The notes under the pieces: model-generated
The model's input: only the letters and a program-made list of their open reading frames with translations
Told to the model about the DNA's origin: nothing
Database searches by the model: none
NCBI GenBank assembly: GCA_032622095.1
Contig: CP136061.1
Location: forward strand, 3,286,001-3,350,000
Length of the DNA: 64,000 nt
Source of the DNA: Siphonodentalium dalli
Taxonomy: Eukaryota > Mollusca > Scaphopoda > Gadilida > Siphonodentaliidae
Direction of reading: 5' to 3'
Program-made: the position numbers and the translations under genes
Shown here: piece after piece, positions 1 to 11,000 of the stretch
Layout: each line of letters starts with the position of its first letter
Numbering within the stretch: position 1 is the stretch's first letter

Positions 1-2
1 AG

Positions 3-281
3 ATGCAATTTCACCCCGTGGATCTCCCCTCGGCGATCAAGCGATATCAGGATGTCCTACAGTACGCCAGCCCCGAGGTCAACTTTGTCTTTGGGACTGG
101 GCTTTATATGGACCCGGGTGACATGCTACTCCGCATATGTAAAGTGACAGGGTACAACAACGAGATCGTTATTGCTACACAAGACCAATCTCTGGGTGTA
201 AATACAGACCTTAACAGAAAACCCACCCACCGCCGACTGATGGTTCCTACGGAGCCGAAACAGGATTGGTCAAGCCGCTAA
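3..281 (+). CDS. Unidentified ORF at left edge, possibly partial
   Basis: A 92-codon open frame with a more GC-rich, coding-like codon choice than the AT-rich DNA that follows. The ATG lies three bases from the window edge, so the frame may continue upstream. The product is hydrophilic, with no signal peptide, membrane segment or cysteine pattern, and I do not recognise it. It ends in a normal stop just before a 250-bp stretch that is also GC-richer than average. It could be a terminal exon, a transposon fragment or chance. Nothing nearby links it to the receptor gene at 6253. Confidence 0.3.
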   Translation: MQFHPVDLPSAIKRYQDVLQYASPEVNFVFGTGLYMDPGDMLLRICKVTGYNNEIVIATQDQSLGVNTDLNRKPTHRRLMVPTEPKQDWSSR

Positions 282-569
282 CGCATCCAGGAAAATCGAC
301 GCTGCCAATCGCTCCCGCCATGTCAGCTGTGTCTGTTCCTACGTTGTAGGAGGGGTTGCCATAAGTTAATCAATATTCGGCTTGTGTCTATGTGATAGCC
401 ATTCCCGCGCAGCGACCAGGAGCAACCCTCCGACGGCGATAGTTTGATCAACTCTAGGAATCGGCTAAATTTGTCGACACTAAAATACAAGAAAACCATA
501 GTCAGAAATGGTAACGCCACCAAGATCATATTATTAGCCATAAATATAAATTATAATATAATTATAATA

Positions 570-630
570 TCAAATATTATTCATTAGTTAGCGCTAATAT
601 AGGCGCTAACTAATGAATAATATTATTTGA
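570..630. repeat. Perfect-arm hairpin
   Basis: Left arm 570-594 and right arm 603-630 are reverse complements apart from one extra base, around an 8-base loop. The right arm includes GCGCTAACTAATGAATAA. This could be a small fold-back element or a cruciform-prone site. Confidence 0.75.
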
Positions 631-1224
631 TTGACTTGTTAAATAACATCTAATAAATATTCATCTTTTTCACAACTTTAAAGAGTCATTCTGGCACACG
701 AGAATATTTATCGCCGTTTGATTTGCACCAAGTGAACTCGGGGATATATAATTGATAGAACAGACCTCTATTATGATGATCGTGTCGTTATTTGTTTAAA
801 CTACGTATCAATTGACATATACACACCCGTTCCCTCATTATAATATACATATATCGCCCATTTTAGGGGAACTCCGCGAATTCTGGGACTTCCGCATAGT
901 GACCTCCGCAAATAGGGACTTACTGCAAAACGTCGCACCCAATGCAATTTGTAAACAAATACGAGTGACATGCGTTTTAACGAGGTGAGCTTTAATTAAA
1001 TGAATGAAGCAATGCTACATAAACTATTTACCATGGACTCAGCCAGTGTGCCATATATATGTGTCAACTAAGGTCGCTTTGCGTGGTAAAAGTGAAAAGT
1101 GAAAGTGGAAATTCGGAAAAGCTATTGAAAATGAAAGTAGCCTTAATTTTGGGAAATCCGCGGCAGATTGCAGTGAATCTATACTATTGAAAGTGAATGT
1201 ACGATTCCTCGAATTCTATCAGAT

Positions 1225-1300
1225 ATCGCGACTCTGTTCGTTTTCGTGATCATAGGCTATATAGGGCCTATATGACCACGAACACGAGTCGAGTCGCGAT
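1225..1300. repeat. Imperfect hairpin
   Basis: Arms beginning ATCGCGACTC and ending GAGTCGCGAT face each other. Inner matches are CGTGATCATAGGC against GCCTATATGACCACG. A few mismatches and small gaps suggest an old fold-back element. Confidence 0.55.
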
Positions 1301-1391
1301 ACATCCATCGGTACCAACACATTGTGTATACGATACACTTTTGACTTGATCACCGTACTATTTTGGATTCAAAATATTTAATTATACGGCC

Positions 1392-1505
1392 GATGACCTT
1401 TGAGTTCATTTAACCTTGAGTACATTTAACCTCTGACCGTTCGCTGCGCATGGCTGATGACATTTTGAGTTCATTTAACCTGAGTACATTTAACCTGTGA
1501 CCTTT
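1392..1505. repeat. Short direct duplication
   Basis: The motifs TGAGTTCATTTAACC and GAGTACATTTAACC occur in order in two copies about 64 bp apart, each followed by a TGACC-like motif. Confidence 0.6.
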
Positions 1506-1530
1506 CACTGTACCTCGCCTTGATAGTTAG

Positions 1531-4118
1531 TTTTTTTGATTGATTTATTGCATAAGTCACATAACAGTGAAACAAGCAAACCATATATACACTATGTACA
1601 CAACTTTGAATATCACATTAATCATTGTTCATTTCATATACACAGCAGTAATTAAATTAGATTACACAATAATAGGCGATAAACTTTAACAAGTATGATA
1701 ATTACATGTGTTCACCCATAACAATAAATGATTTCGATTATATAGTATAAGACACCTTCTTAAAGGCACACCTTAGGAATATGCATAGTCTTTTTATGAG
1801 GCTTATATTTTGAAGAGATAGGAGACCATGGAATTTCTCTCTCGTAGGGTTCTTCCAAAAGTACTCAGGGATTTATTGTTTTCTGATTTCATCCAAATGA
1901 CTGCATATAATAACTAAATGGTATTCGTCTCCTAAATATTCTCCACATATGGTGCATATCCTATTGTCATTACCATTCTGAGATTTCTTCCATCTTGCGC
2001 ACTCTATAGGCAGTTTATGATTTGCAGTTCTGAGCTTCAAGAGGTATATCGATATATATGGACGGCAAAATCTTCAAGTAATTTGGGTAACCGTAGTCAG
2101 TTTTAATAAAACTATAAAACTGGGCCCTCGTTGAAGCAGATGTGTTTATGTCAACGATTAGTGCGTCCCAATGACGTTGTTTGAGAACAGTTTTTGCATT
2201 TCTCAGTTCAATAGCGGTCAGGCCCGTCTGGGTGATCCACTTTGATTGCAATTTCAAATCATAAAGAGCATTTTTGACAAAACATAACCATTTGGAGTTA
2301 TTTTTGTCTACTGTCTGTGAGTTCATCTCATGAGTCTGATAAATTAAGGTATATATATTCTTAGCTAGCTCAGAGCCGTTACTCGATACGAGCTTTGACC
2401 AATATGTCAGAGCTCGGCATGTTATTTCTATAGAGACGGGGTGTCGCGCGAATTCTGCATAAACTATGTAATTGGGGGTACTCATTTTGATGGACGTAAC
2501 CATCTTACAAAAATTTAGATGTAGTGTCTCTACACTTTGAATACGTTCAAAACACCATATCTCACTCCCATACAGTAAAATAGGTAAAATCATCTTATTG
2601 AATAAATCAAGCATAATATCAATGGGTAGGTTAAGTTTTCGAACCTTATTAAGCAGGCCGTATATGGCTCTCGTTGCAGAATTAACTGTTTTCTTTATGT
2701 TCTGACAGAAGCGACCATTATAAAATAATTTAACCCCTAAATAAGTGAATTCTTTAACTATTTCTAGAACACAGCCTCTATACATGAATGTGGGAAGATT
2801 TTTTTGACCATTTCTTTGTGTAAATCATTAATTTGGTCTTTTTTGTATTGACTTGAAGTTTCCAAGCCTCTGCATAATCGGCAAAGGCGAGGAGAGCCCT
2901 ATGCATATTATCTTCGTCGTCAGAAAATAGAACTGTATCGTCGGCATATAAAAGACATAACAATTTAATAAAGCATCCAACATTTTGCATATATGATTCA
3001 TCTATAAATTTCAGAGGGTCTATTGCACAATCATACAAGAAACTTTGTAAATCATTTACATATAGAGAAAATAAGAAAGGTGACATTATTTCACCTTGGA
3101 ATAGGCCAATTTTACTGACAAAAAAGTCAGACATAGAGTTGTTGTCTTTGACACAAATTTTAATTTTGCCATACATATCCTTTATAATATTGAGGACATT
3201 ACCATTAATATCATAGTTCATCATTTGTAGCCACAATGCGTCCCTCCAGATAGTATCAAATGCTTTTCGAAAGTCTATAAAGATACAATAAAGTTTCTTG
3301 CCACTTGATAAATAGAGATCAATTATACTCTGTAATATGAATATGTTATCTATCGTGGAGTGTCCTTTTCTAAATCCGGTTTGTGTTTTCAAGATAACCT
3401 CGAATTCTTCGGAAAAGGCTACTAGTCTGCTATTAAGTATTGATGTGAATATCTTCGAGAAACAGCTTAGCAGAGTTATACCACGGTATGAATCTGGATT
3501 TTTTGGGTCCCCAGATTTTTTATAGATAGGTTTTATCATACCTATCGCCCACCCTTGTGGGAAAATACCGCAGTTCAGAATTAAATTGAATAATAAAACA
3601 TAAACTGGCATAAACATATCTAAAGTCGATTTGATATATTCATTACTTAGCTGGTCATAACCGCTTGTCTTTCCATTTTTAAGCCTCAATATGGCAGTCT
3701 TAATCTCCTCCTCCGATATTGGATTATTTAGATAAGAGCTATCCGATCATAATCATCGCTCACGAAACGTTTAAGATCATCAAGCTCTTCTATACTGTTT
3801 AGTGACTGGAAATGTGCTGCAAATTCGTCAAGACTTACCTTTGACTCAGATGTTTTGGAATTATCGCACATGCTATGGAGTTTTTCCCAGAAACCTTTGC
3901 TTTCTGTCTGACAGAGATATCTAAGCTCTGAGACATGTTTTTCTTTCAGACTTTTTATTTTTGAATCATCATTTTTCTATAAATCGTTCCAGCATCTTTT
4001 AGTAATTCTTTATTTGATTCAGATTTATCACGGTTATATTCGCGTTTTGATATGTTAAACTGCTTCCTAGCCTGTTTACAATCCTGGTCAAACCAAGGTT
4101 TATTTTTATCTGGGGCAA
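1531..4118 (-). mobile_element. Broken non-LTR retrotransposon (LINE), 5'-truncated
   Basis: Read on the minus strand, a reverse-transcriptase ORF is followed by a short 3' UTR that ends at 1531 with an AATAAA-like sequence and an A7 run. This is the expected end of a LINE made by target-primed reverse transcription. The recognisable coding part begins at about 4118 with the KPWFDQDC motif found between the endonuclease and RT of CR1/jockey-like elements. The endonuclease and ORF1 are missing. No target-site duplication was found with certainty. Confidence 0.88.
1738..4118 (-). pseudogene. LINE ORF2 remnant: reverse transcriptase plus C-terminal zinc-knuckle-like region
   Basis: Reverse transcriptase of a non-LTR element, normally copying element RNA at a nicked chromosomal target. 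Visible in order: KPWFDQDC linker (about 4085-4110), LKNGKTSGYDQLSNEYIK (RT block 1), FRKGHSTIDNI, FIDFRKAFDTIW (first catalytic Asp), the QGEIMSPFLFSLYVNDL block, and the catalytic YADDTVLF box near 2925-2950. A C-terminal cysteine/histidine motif of the form CxxC...GDEYH...C follows at 1900-1960, and the coding ends near 1738. The reading is broken by frameshifts near 3740, 2780 and 2030 and an in-frame stop near 1872, so it is inactive. The catalytic residues are still present. CR1/jockey group is likely; the clade is not certain. Confidence 0.88.
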
Positions 4119-4608
4119 TATTGTTACGTTGTTAGTCAGCCGCAGTCATATCGATATCGATTCCCGCCCGTGTGGGGGGGGGGGGCTGGGAGCCGTTACT
4201 TCTCGACTTTTCGGTAATTAGAAAATTAAAGATGGCGGTTACTCCAAGTCTCGATTCAACAGAACAGACATGCGCACTCCAATTAAAATTACCCATAATT
4301 CACTTCACTAGACATGCGGCTCCCAATGGGTTGTACATTATTTTCAGGCTATCAGATTATTTATATTTTCAAGAACATATTATTACACCGGTGACTTTAA
4401 GTTTACAATTTCAGCCTGTCCTGACTATCGATACGATTGAGTCATATTTTCAAAAACATATTATACACCGGTGGCGTTAACTTTGCAAATTCAGCATCTA
4501 CGCGATTCTATCGGTACGATTGAGTAAGGTACACACACAAAATCTATTCGCCCACTGGACCATAGTCCCTAACTGAACGACAGAATATCTTGTGGCGTAA
4601 TAATACAT

Positions 4609-4707
4609 GTTACGCCAGCGAAATATGTCAGTAGCAAGTGTTCGTTATTCTCGTTCTGGAATTTATGTATTCAGCAAGGTTTTCTTGACGTTAGCTTTTG
4701 TTATGTC
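4609..4707 (+). pseudogene. Decayed cysteine-module segment, diverged copy of 6472-6570
   Basis: About 100 bp align without large gaps to 6472-6570, sharing GTAGCAAGT, GGAAATTTATGT-like and AAGGKTTYCTKG-like words. In the 6472 copy one frame shows a spacing of cysteines like that of an EB/EGF-like repeat. Both copies carry stops or frameshifts, so they are read as dead duplicates of an extracellular exon of the receptor gene. Confidence 0.4.
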
Positions 4708-5168
4708 TGAAAATATATTCTTTCAAACTGTCTATTGGCATAACCAGTTTTATTCATAATTCGGTCATATCTCTCATAGTGTGAGGGTAAACACGTGCTA
4801 TGCTACGTGACATACATTCGTTATGATTTTTCCCTCCAAATTTGTTCTATAAAATTTAGTTTATTTTTCAAAATTCACCGATCTGGCGCATCCTTAACAA
4901 TCATTTAGTTCCCTTATGTATATCCATATACACTTTTCACTTCTGGAGGTAGCTTAGACGTGGACACCCTTAGCTGATTACTCCCCATTGAGTCCCTTTA
5001 CGCTTTGCAATATATCCACAGAAGTGCATGTTGACAACTCGCATCACCTCCATATGTAATAAAAAATAAAGGTGCACACCATAGGCATCGTGTGCGGTTC
5101 CCGCTGTGTTAGTTTGGGCTCTATATTTGAGCCAGGCGTTAGTTATATCATTTCAAGTATTGTATATC

Positions 5169-5412
5169 ATGGCTGCAACATTTTCGAAACAGCAAGTTAT
5201 CGATATTTTAATGGGGATGATAGCGTTTTTGTCGGAAATTGTTGTACCTCATCATTAGAATATTTAGACGACAATGACCCCCTCCCCACAGCTATCAACT
5301 ACAACCTGTCGCCCAGCGCCGATGGCTTCGATAATATTAACTCGATTGACTGGTCAAAACACGTCGAACGGTATCAATACAAGCATTTAAGGTACATCGG
5401 GCGGAAAAACTG
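5169..5412 (+). pseudogene. Possible N-terminal fragment of a transposase or other protein (unidentified)
   Basis: An ATG in a fair context (ATCATGGCT) opens a short frame starting MAATFSKQQVIDILMGM that stops at 5257. An overlapping +1 frame continues with acidic sequence (GDDSV, LEYLDDNDPLPTA) to a stop at 5412. Read across a frameshift, this resembles the acidic N-terminus of some DNA-transposon transposases (for example piggyBac-like). There is no catalytic domain to confirm it, so the call is tentative. Confidence 0.22.
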
Positions 5413-5413
5413 A

Positions 5414-5585
5414 CCCGATGAAAATTTCCCCCGTTCCTAGGAACGACAGACATAAGAATCACACAACACGCATTTGTTTTTCACACAACACGCAGTACCC
5501 GTCCCTAAAATATGTATGATTGAAAATTTTCCCCGTTCCTATGAACGACAGACCTAAGAAACACACAACACGCATGTTTTGTTTT
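5414..5585. repeat. Two-copy direct repeat
   Basis: A block containing CCCGTTCCTAGGAACGACAGAC and CACACAACACGCAT occurs twice, about 105 bp apart, with few differences. The inner CCTAGG/CCTATG word is near-palindromic. Confidence 0.6.
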
Positions 5586-6252
5586 CCGATGAGTTAATTC
5601 TGCCTTTTTAATCAAGATAAATGCATTTCGCGTTTTGCGTCCGCAGTTTCGTAGGCACATGCGAGCGTTTAGCAACGCCGATGGCAATAAAGAGCGTTAG
5701 TCGGTTAACAACTTGGGAGTGGAGAATGAGTGCTCAGAGTTTGTCCAAAATGCGACGTTGACCATTCCCGTGGGTTTATCTGGACAAACTATTTTTCAAT
5801 TGGTCCAGAAACATGCCTATATCAGCACGTTCGATGACATGGTCGCACGTGAAATTGGACCCGTCCATATTGCTCCCGGGATCGAAGTAGTCCTACACAC
5901 AAATTTTAGTCGGATCGGTCAAGGTCCAGAAACATGCCTATAAGCGAGGTCAGGTTGAAACGTTAAATACCAAATCCGAGTCGGATCGGTCGAGCAGTGT
6001 GCGAATCTATAACACACATACATACGTGCATTCATACACACATACATACAGACAGATATTCCAAAATGTATAATCGATAGCTACAAGAATTCTATGATAA
6101 ACAGTTCACGGGCGATCTGATGCATGCATCTTAGTTTTCTTGTGTCTTTATGTCAGCTCGATCGTGGTACGCTAATCAGTCGGTGCAGCAGTTTGGAAGA
6201 GATAACACTGGCGTAAGTCAGCGTCAGTTGTAATTTGTTTGGGGAATTTTAG

Positions 6253-6390
6253 GGCTGGCGTACAATGCTGTCTGCAGTACTAATCCAAATGTGGAAAACC
6301 AATGTGCTGCGTTGCTGTCGTGTCAAGGAGGCGTCTGTAAATGTGCTGACAGTGCTAACCAGTATTGGGATGGAGACAGCTGTGAAACAA
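6253..6390 (+). CDS. Receptor gene exon: EB/EGF-like cysteine module
   Basis: The exon sits between an acceptor GAATTTTAG and a donor GTTAGT. It encodes 45 full codons with seven cysteines, the core reading CQGGVCKCADSANQYWDG, typical of small disulfide-bonded EB or MEGF-like extracellular modules. It starts in phase 1 and ends in phase 1; the trailing A joins the CG that opens the transmembrane exon. The module is entirely extracellular. The preceding exon was not found. Confidence 0.75.
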
Positions 6391-8001
6391 GTTAGTAGCC
6401 TACATCCAACACAAAAGACAGTCACTTACGTTCGTTTGATAGTTAATGTCACTTCCGGAAAGTTACACCAGTCAAATGTGTTAGTAGCAAGTCTTTGTCA
6501 TGCTCGATCTGGAAATTTATGTGTGAAGCAAGGGTTTCCTGGCGTTAGCCTTTTTGTACGGATAACAAACAGCACAGATTGAAACGCAAATTATCAATTT
6601 GTAGATTTGTTAATAGCTTCCAAAAAACATGTTTCGGTTTTAATGAGCGGCTCTATGATCAGATAATTTGAGCTTATTCCATCATATAAAGCATTCCAAT
6701 TACACCTATTGTAATGCATATATTGTACAGCGTTGGACAAAAACATGCCCGGACTTGCTTTAGTCATGTGCTGTAGAGATTTGTCATCCCACGAAAAAAG
6801 TCCAAAGCCTATTTATATGTGAACCATCTGGGATATTGGGATATGCTGTTTGTACGGGTTAGTGACCAACTCACATAATACCACCAGTGAATGAATCAAA
6901 TTGTGACAATACACTGTTTTATTCCGTAGAAAATGTTATTTGTTCTGAACTCCACAACAGTTGCTAATGGACAATGTTTACTCTGTCCTGATATATATAG
7001 CATCATGTACTGACTTGGTGGGTAACAGCGAGTACAGTGTACAACAATTCCCGCCACCAGGCATGGGTGTAAAACCAGTCATTGGTGGTCTCGGGGCGTA
7101 AACAGCATTTCGCTATCAGAAAATCCCAGCTGGTTTACCTACAAGCAGACTTGGATTATTCAAGAACAAACGGTTTGCCTCGATCCCGAATAATGTGATA
7201 TTATTGATAGTATATTTTCTTTTGTGATTCAGTAATGATACAAAGCTTCCACTCCTCTTCTCTGTATATTATGGAAAACGATTATATCAGGTTCGAGGAC
7301 CTTCTGTATTTATTTTTAACAAAAGCTGCCCACAAGTATGTCTAACAATGTAGGTATCATCCTCCTCAGATGTTCCACTTGGATATGCTGCATGATTCAC
7401 ATGGATTTTGGAGTTGGCATTTGTGTTCTCTTCATGTCCTTGGTGGGCGACACGAATCTTGTATATTCTATGAAATTGCCATCTAAAAACCAACTTAACA
7501 AAATTGCTCGCTTTATGAACATATATAGATTAACAGAGAGTTTTTTATGTATGCATTGTTCAACATGCAATTCATTCAATTGGCAAACGTACTTGAAACA
7601 AATTATATAATATTAGACATACAGAGTAGGGGTGTCCGAATAAATACAATGTATCATGAATTAATATCCAATATGTATCTTATTGAGAGCTGATACGATC
7701 GTACTTTTCCAATTTCAGCGGATACTGGAACAGATACAGGAATAGATATGATTACAATAATTATTATAATAAGTGTTATCGCTGTTGTTGTGTTACTGCT
7801 GATTGTTGTGACTGTTATATTAATCAGACGAAGACGAAACAAGCACGGGTAAGTGTATACATATATACATTATCCTGAAATAACTAATTGGTTATCTTCA
7901 ATGCGATGAATTATATCATTCAAATCGGGATTGTGTGATTCCGCATTTGGACCTTAAGGTGGAACCAGGGTTTCACATTCGTGATATTTAGTTATTATTA
8001 T

Positions 8002-8079
<78 letters not shown>

Positions 8080-11000
8080 TCATCGGATATAAAGAGTGTC
8101 AAACGTCCATCATATTTTGGTCGATTTGAAGTGTGAAAATGAGTTCCCCCTAAATATACAGATCACATAGCATGGACAGCTTTTAGATTCAGATTAGCAA
8201 CATGTGTTACTACTCTGATTTGTGTATTCACCAGTACTTCCCTATTTTTTAAATATTTTTAGAAGATAGATAAGTTATGATAAATTTTATTTTAAAGTCG
8301 GAGGTATTTATTTATTAGGGACATTATTCTGTGCGCGAAACTACAGATTGCCGAGTCGTGTACTAATCATTCAAGCCATTCCAATCAATCAAACAGCTTT
8401 GTGTGTTTATTATACACATGAATAGATCCTGGAAGTTTTATGCAACTAGAACATTGAACAATCAGTTAAGGTCGCGCGTCAAAGCTGTTTTGTGAATCGG
8501 CAAATATTTTCTAAAAAAATGAATGTTCCACATTCGTCATGCTTCCTATTTTCCGGAACAGTCGTGATTTTTCCCGGCAAAATTACATGAATTAACAATA
8601 GCGGCAAATTACATGCATTAACAATAGCGGCAAATTACATGCATTAACAATAGCGGCAAATTACATGAATTAACAATAGCGGCAAAGGCAACTGGAAACT
8701 CATTGCTCTCCTGTAACAATGCTCTTCCCTGAATTAGCATTTATATGTTTGGTTTAGCCAGGGATATTACGTACATACCACATGCATATGAATATAATTA
8801 TGTTATGCACACTCATTTACTTTACTTTGCGGCCGTAGACAATAACGGCGACAAATGACCATGTCCTTCCCGGTTATACACTTCTGCAACGTCTGCATAT
8901 GATCATACATCTTGTTCGGTATACACATATACATTCCACTCATTGGCATAAATGCCAAATAGAACTGTCAATCAATCAATCAGTATCGATCGTCACGACG
9001 GCCCAAGGAACTCATCGATTCGTCATTATAAATATTAGAAGATCCCGCGCAGAGAAGTCTCCTAAAAACTAGGTTAGGTTTGGGAATTTCTGCACTTTGA
9101 GCACTACAAATTCTCTGAATGTTACCCACATGGACGATAAGGCGATTTCAAGCCAGCCGTGTGACATGCCCATACATATTATACAATACATCAATATAGT
9201 GAATATACATTAAGTGAATGTGATATTAAAACAATTATCAACACCATTACACGTTGAACTGTATGTGGGAACATGGATTGTTAAACTACCTTATTCCATG
9301 CAATTCGCTGGGAGGATAAGCTTTCTCTTCAGAATGAAAGACAAAATTGTATTATGCACATTGTGAAGTGTGTTGTAATAAGCATCGTTTGCTGGGGATC
9401 AATGTAACCAGACATGTTTGATATGTATCGTAAATACATCCACCCGTTGCAAATGCTGTTTTGAAATATGTTATAAATGTTATGTGTTGTGGTTATCCGT
9501 ACTGCTAACACATTTACATCATCAATGTACAATATCATGTTCTTTTTTGTGTTTATTTTAAGGCGAAATGGGGCAACAGCTTCTGGCCACAAGAATCCTC
9601 GTGCTACTCACACGACAACCACTGATCAAGGTGTGTTACATATCCTCAATCTTAATACTATTCATATATGACTCTGCAATTCTTTGCACAAAACAATCTG
9701 CTTAGCGTCAATGAATGGAAATTAAATACATATATACCATTTCAAAAATTAGCAGATGCATGTATCGGAAGTCAGTAGGTAATGGTACAAGGGTGTGAGC
9801 CCGCCATACTTAGAGGATATCACTTGGTTTGTTTTATATTGAGCCCGTTATCGGCCCGTGGTAACCTCATACCAGCCTGTGACCGAAGTTGATCAATTTG
9901 CCAACAGCTTCGTGTTTTGTTATGTTTATTTATTAAAAAATATATATACTCTGCAATGTAAATAATTGGGCAATACTACTGCCCATTAGACGACCATTGT
10001 ATGTTACTTTACACTCGGAAAATGTGTTAAGATCGCAGTTTTGCTAAGAGATATGTATGTGGAAATATGGATTAAAATGGCTTATTAATTACCTTGGAAA
10101 ACAAGCCTTTTCATTCTGAACACAATATACATGTTATCCTCCTCCCTATTTTCCACCCTTCTGATTGGCCCATGTGCTGTCACGTGCCGGGCGACAAATC
10201 ACACTGTCGCCCGCTGACCCGGGAGACATTGTTTTTGTCGCCCGCCTGATGTTATATTGCAAGAATATCTCCAAACACACACTGCAGTATCTCATCTATT
10301 TCACATCACTACGACGTACTAAAAAATCATAGATCTATATACCCGACGGATTCGTAAAACACACCAGTTGTGGTGTTTGCTAATTTGCATATATTTAGTG
10401 AACACTAATATTCGAACTTTTAAGTTGATACTTTTATCGGACAAGCGTTATTATTTACTTTTTACATCGAAACATCTCGGTGATTCAATTTGTTCATGTC
10501 GACATTATGATGCAAGATTGAAAGAGAGGATCCCTTGAGGTTGGTTGGTTATAAATGTTCGCTGGTAGACAACGTAATGCATACGTTTGTCGAGAATGAA
10601 TGGTACTGTACGCTTATCCCCCGCGATGTCTGCAATGTGATCATAGAAGTATTTTATGTGAGGATCGCCATGAGCACTGACACATATGAATGTACATTAA
10701 TGAAATTGACAACTTCCCAATAGCTTTCGGGGAAGACTGTTGTGAAATGAACATCGCGAGTAAATTGCGCGCACAAGACGACATTGAATATGCTACATTA
10801 CAGAAGACGAGAACATACCAATATGGCTTATTGGTTTACATTGCATGGACCGATATTGACAATTTGACCACTAAAATGATCGTAAATAAACGCGGATTAT
10901 CAAACGCTTAACATCTTGATTATCGTTTATGCAACAGAAATCCTATGGGACGATAAGTAGTTACTGAAAATATACATAATCGGGAAAGAAAGCACTCGTG

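Larger units (their letters stand above)
282..1530. other. Intergenic sequence without recognisable genes
   Basis: This stretch has no ORF with recognisable features. It holds a strong hairpin near 600, a weaker hairpin near 1260 and a short direct duplication just before the 3' end of the LINE; these are listed separately. Confidence 0.6.
4119..6252. other. Upstream region of the receptor gene; intergenic or intron
   Basis: No exon could be assigned with confidence. It contains a decayed copy of a cysteine-module segment (4609-4707), a possible transposase N-terminus (5169-5255), a short tandem duplication (5414-5585) and CATA-rich simple repeat near 6005-6055. The upstream extracellular exons of the receptor must lie here or beyond the left edge. 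Confidence 0.5.
7849..9562 (+). other. Intron (phase 2)
   Basis: Holds a long TA microsatellite (8003-8077) and a four-copy 26-bp minisatellite (8581-8685); otherwise nothing recognised. Confidence 0.75.

Noticed and set aside
6157-6212. Possible exon just upstream of the EB exon (TTTATGTCAG acceptor, GTAAGT donor)
   Set aside because: The only phase that joins to the EB exon contains a stop codon (TAA) within it, so it cannot be the preceding coding exon as drawn.
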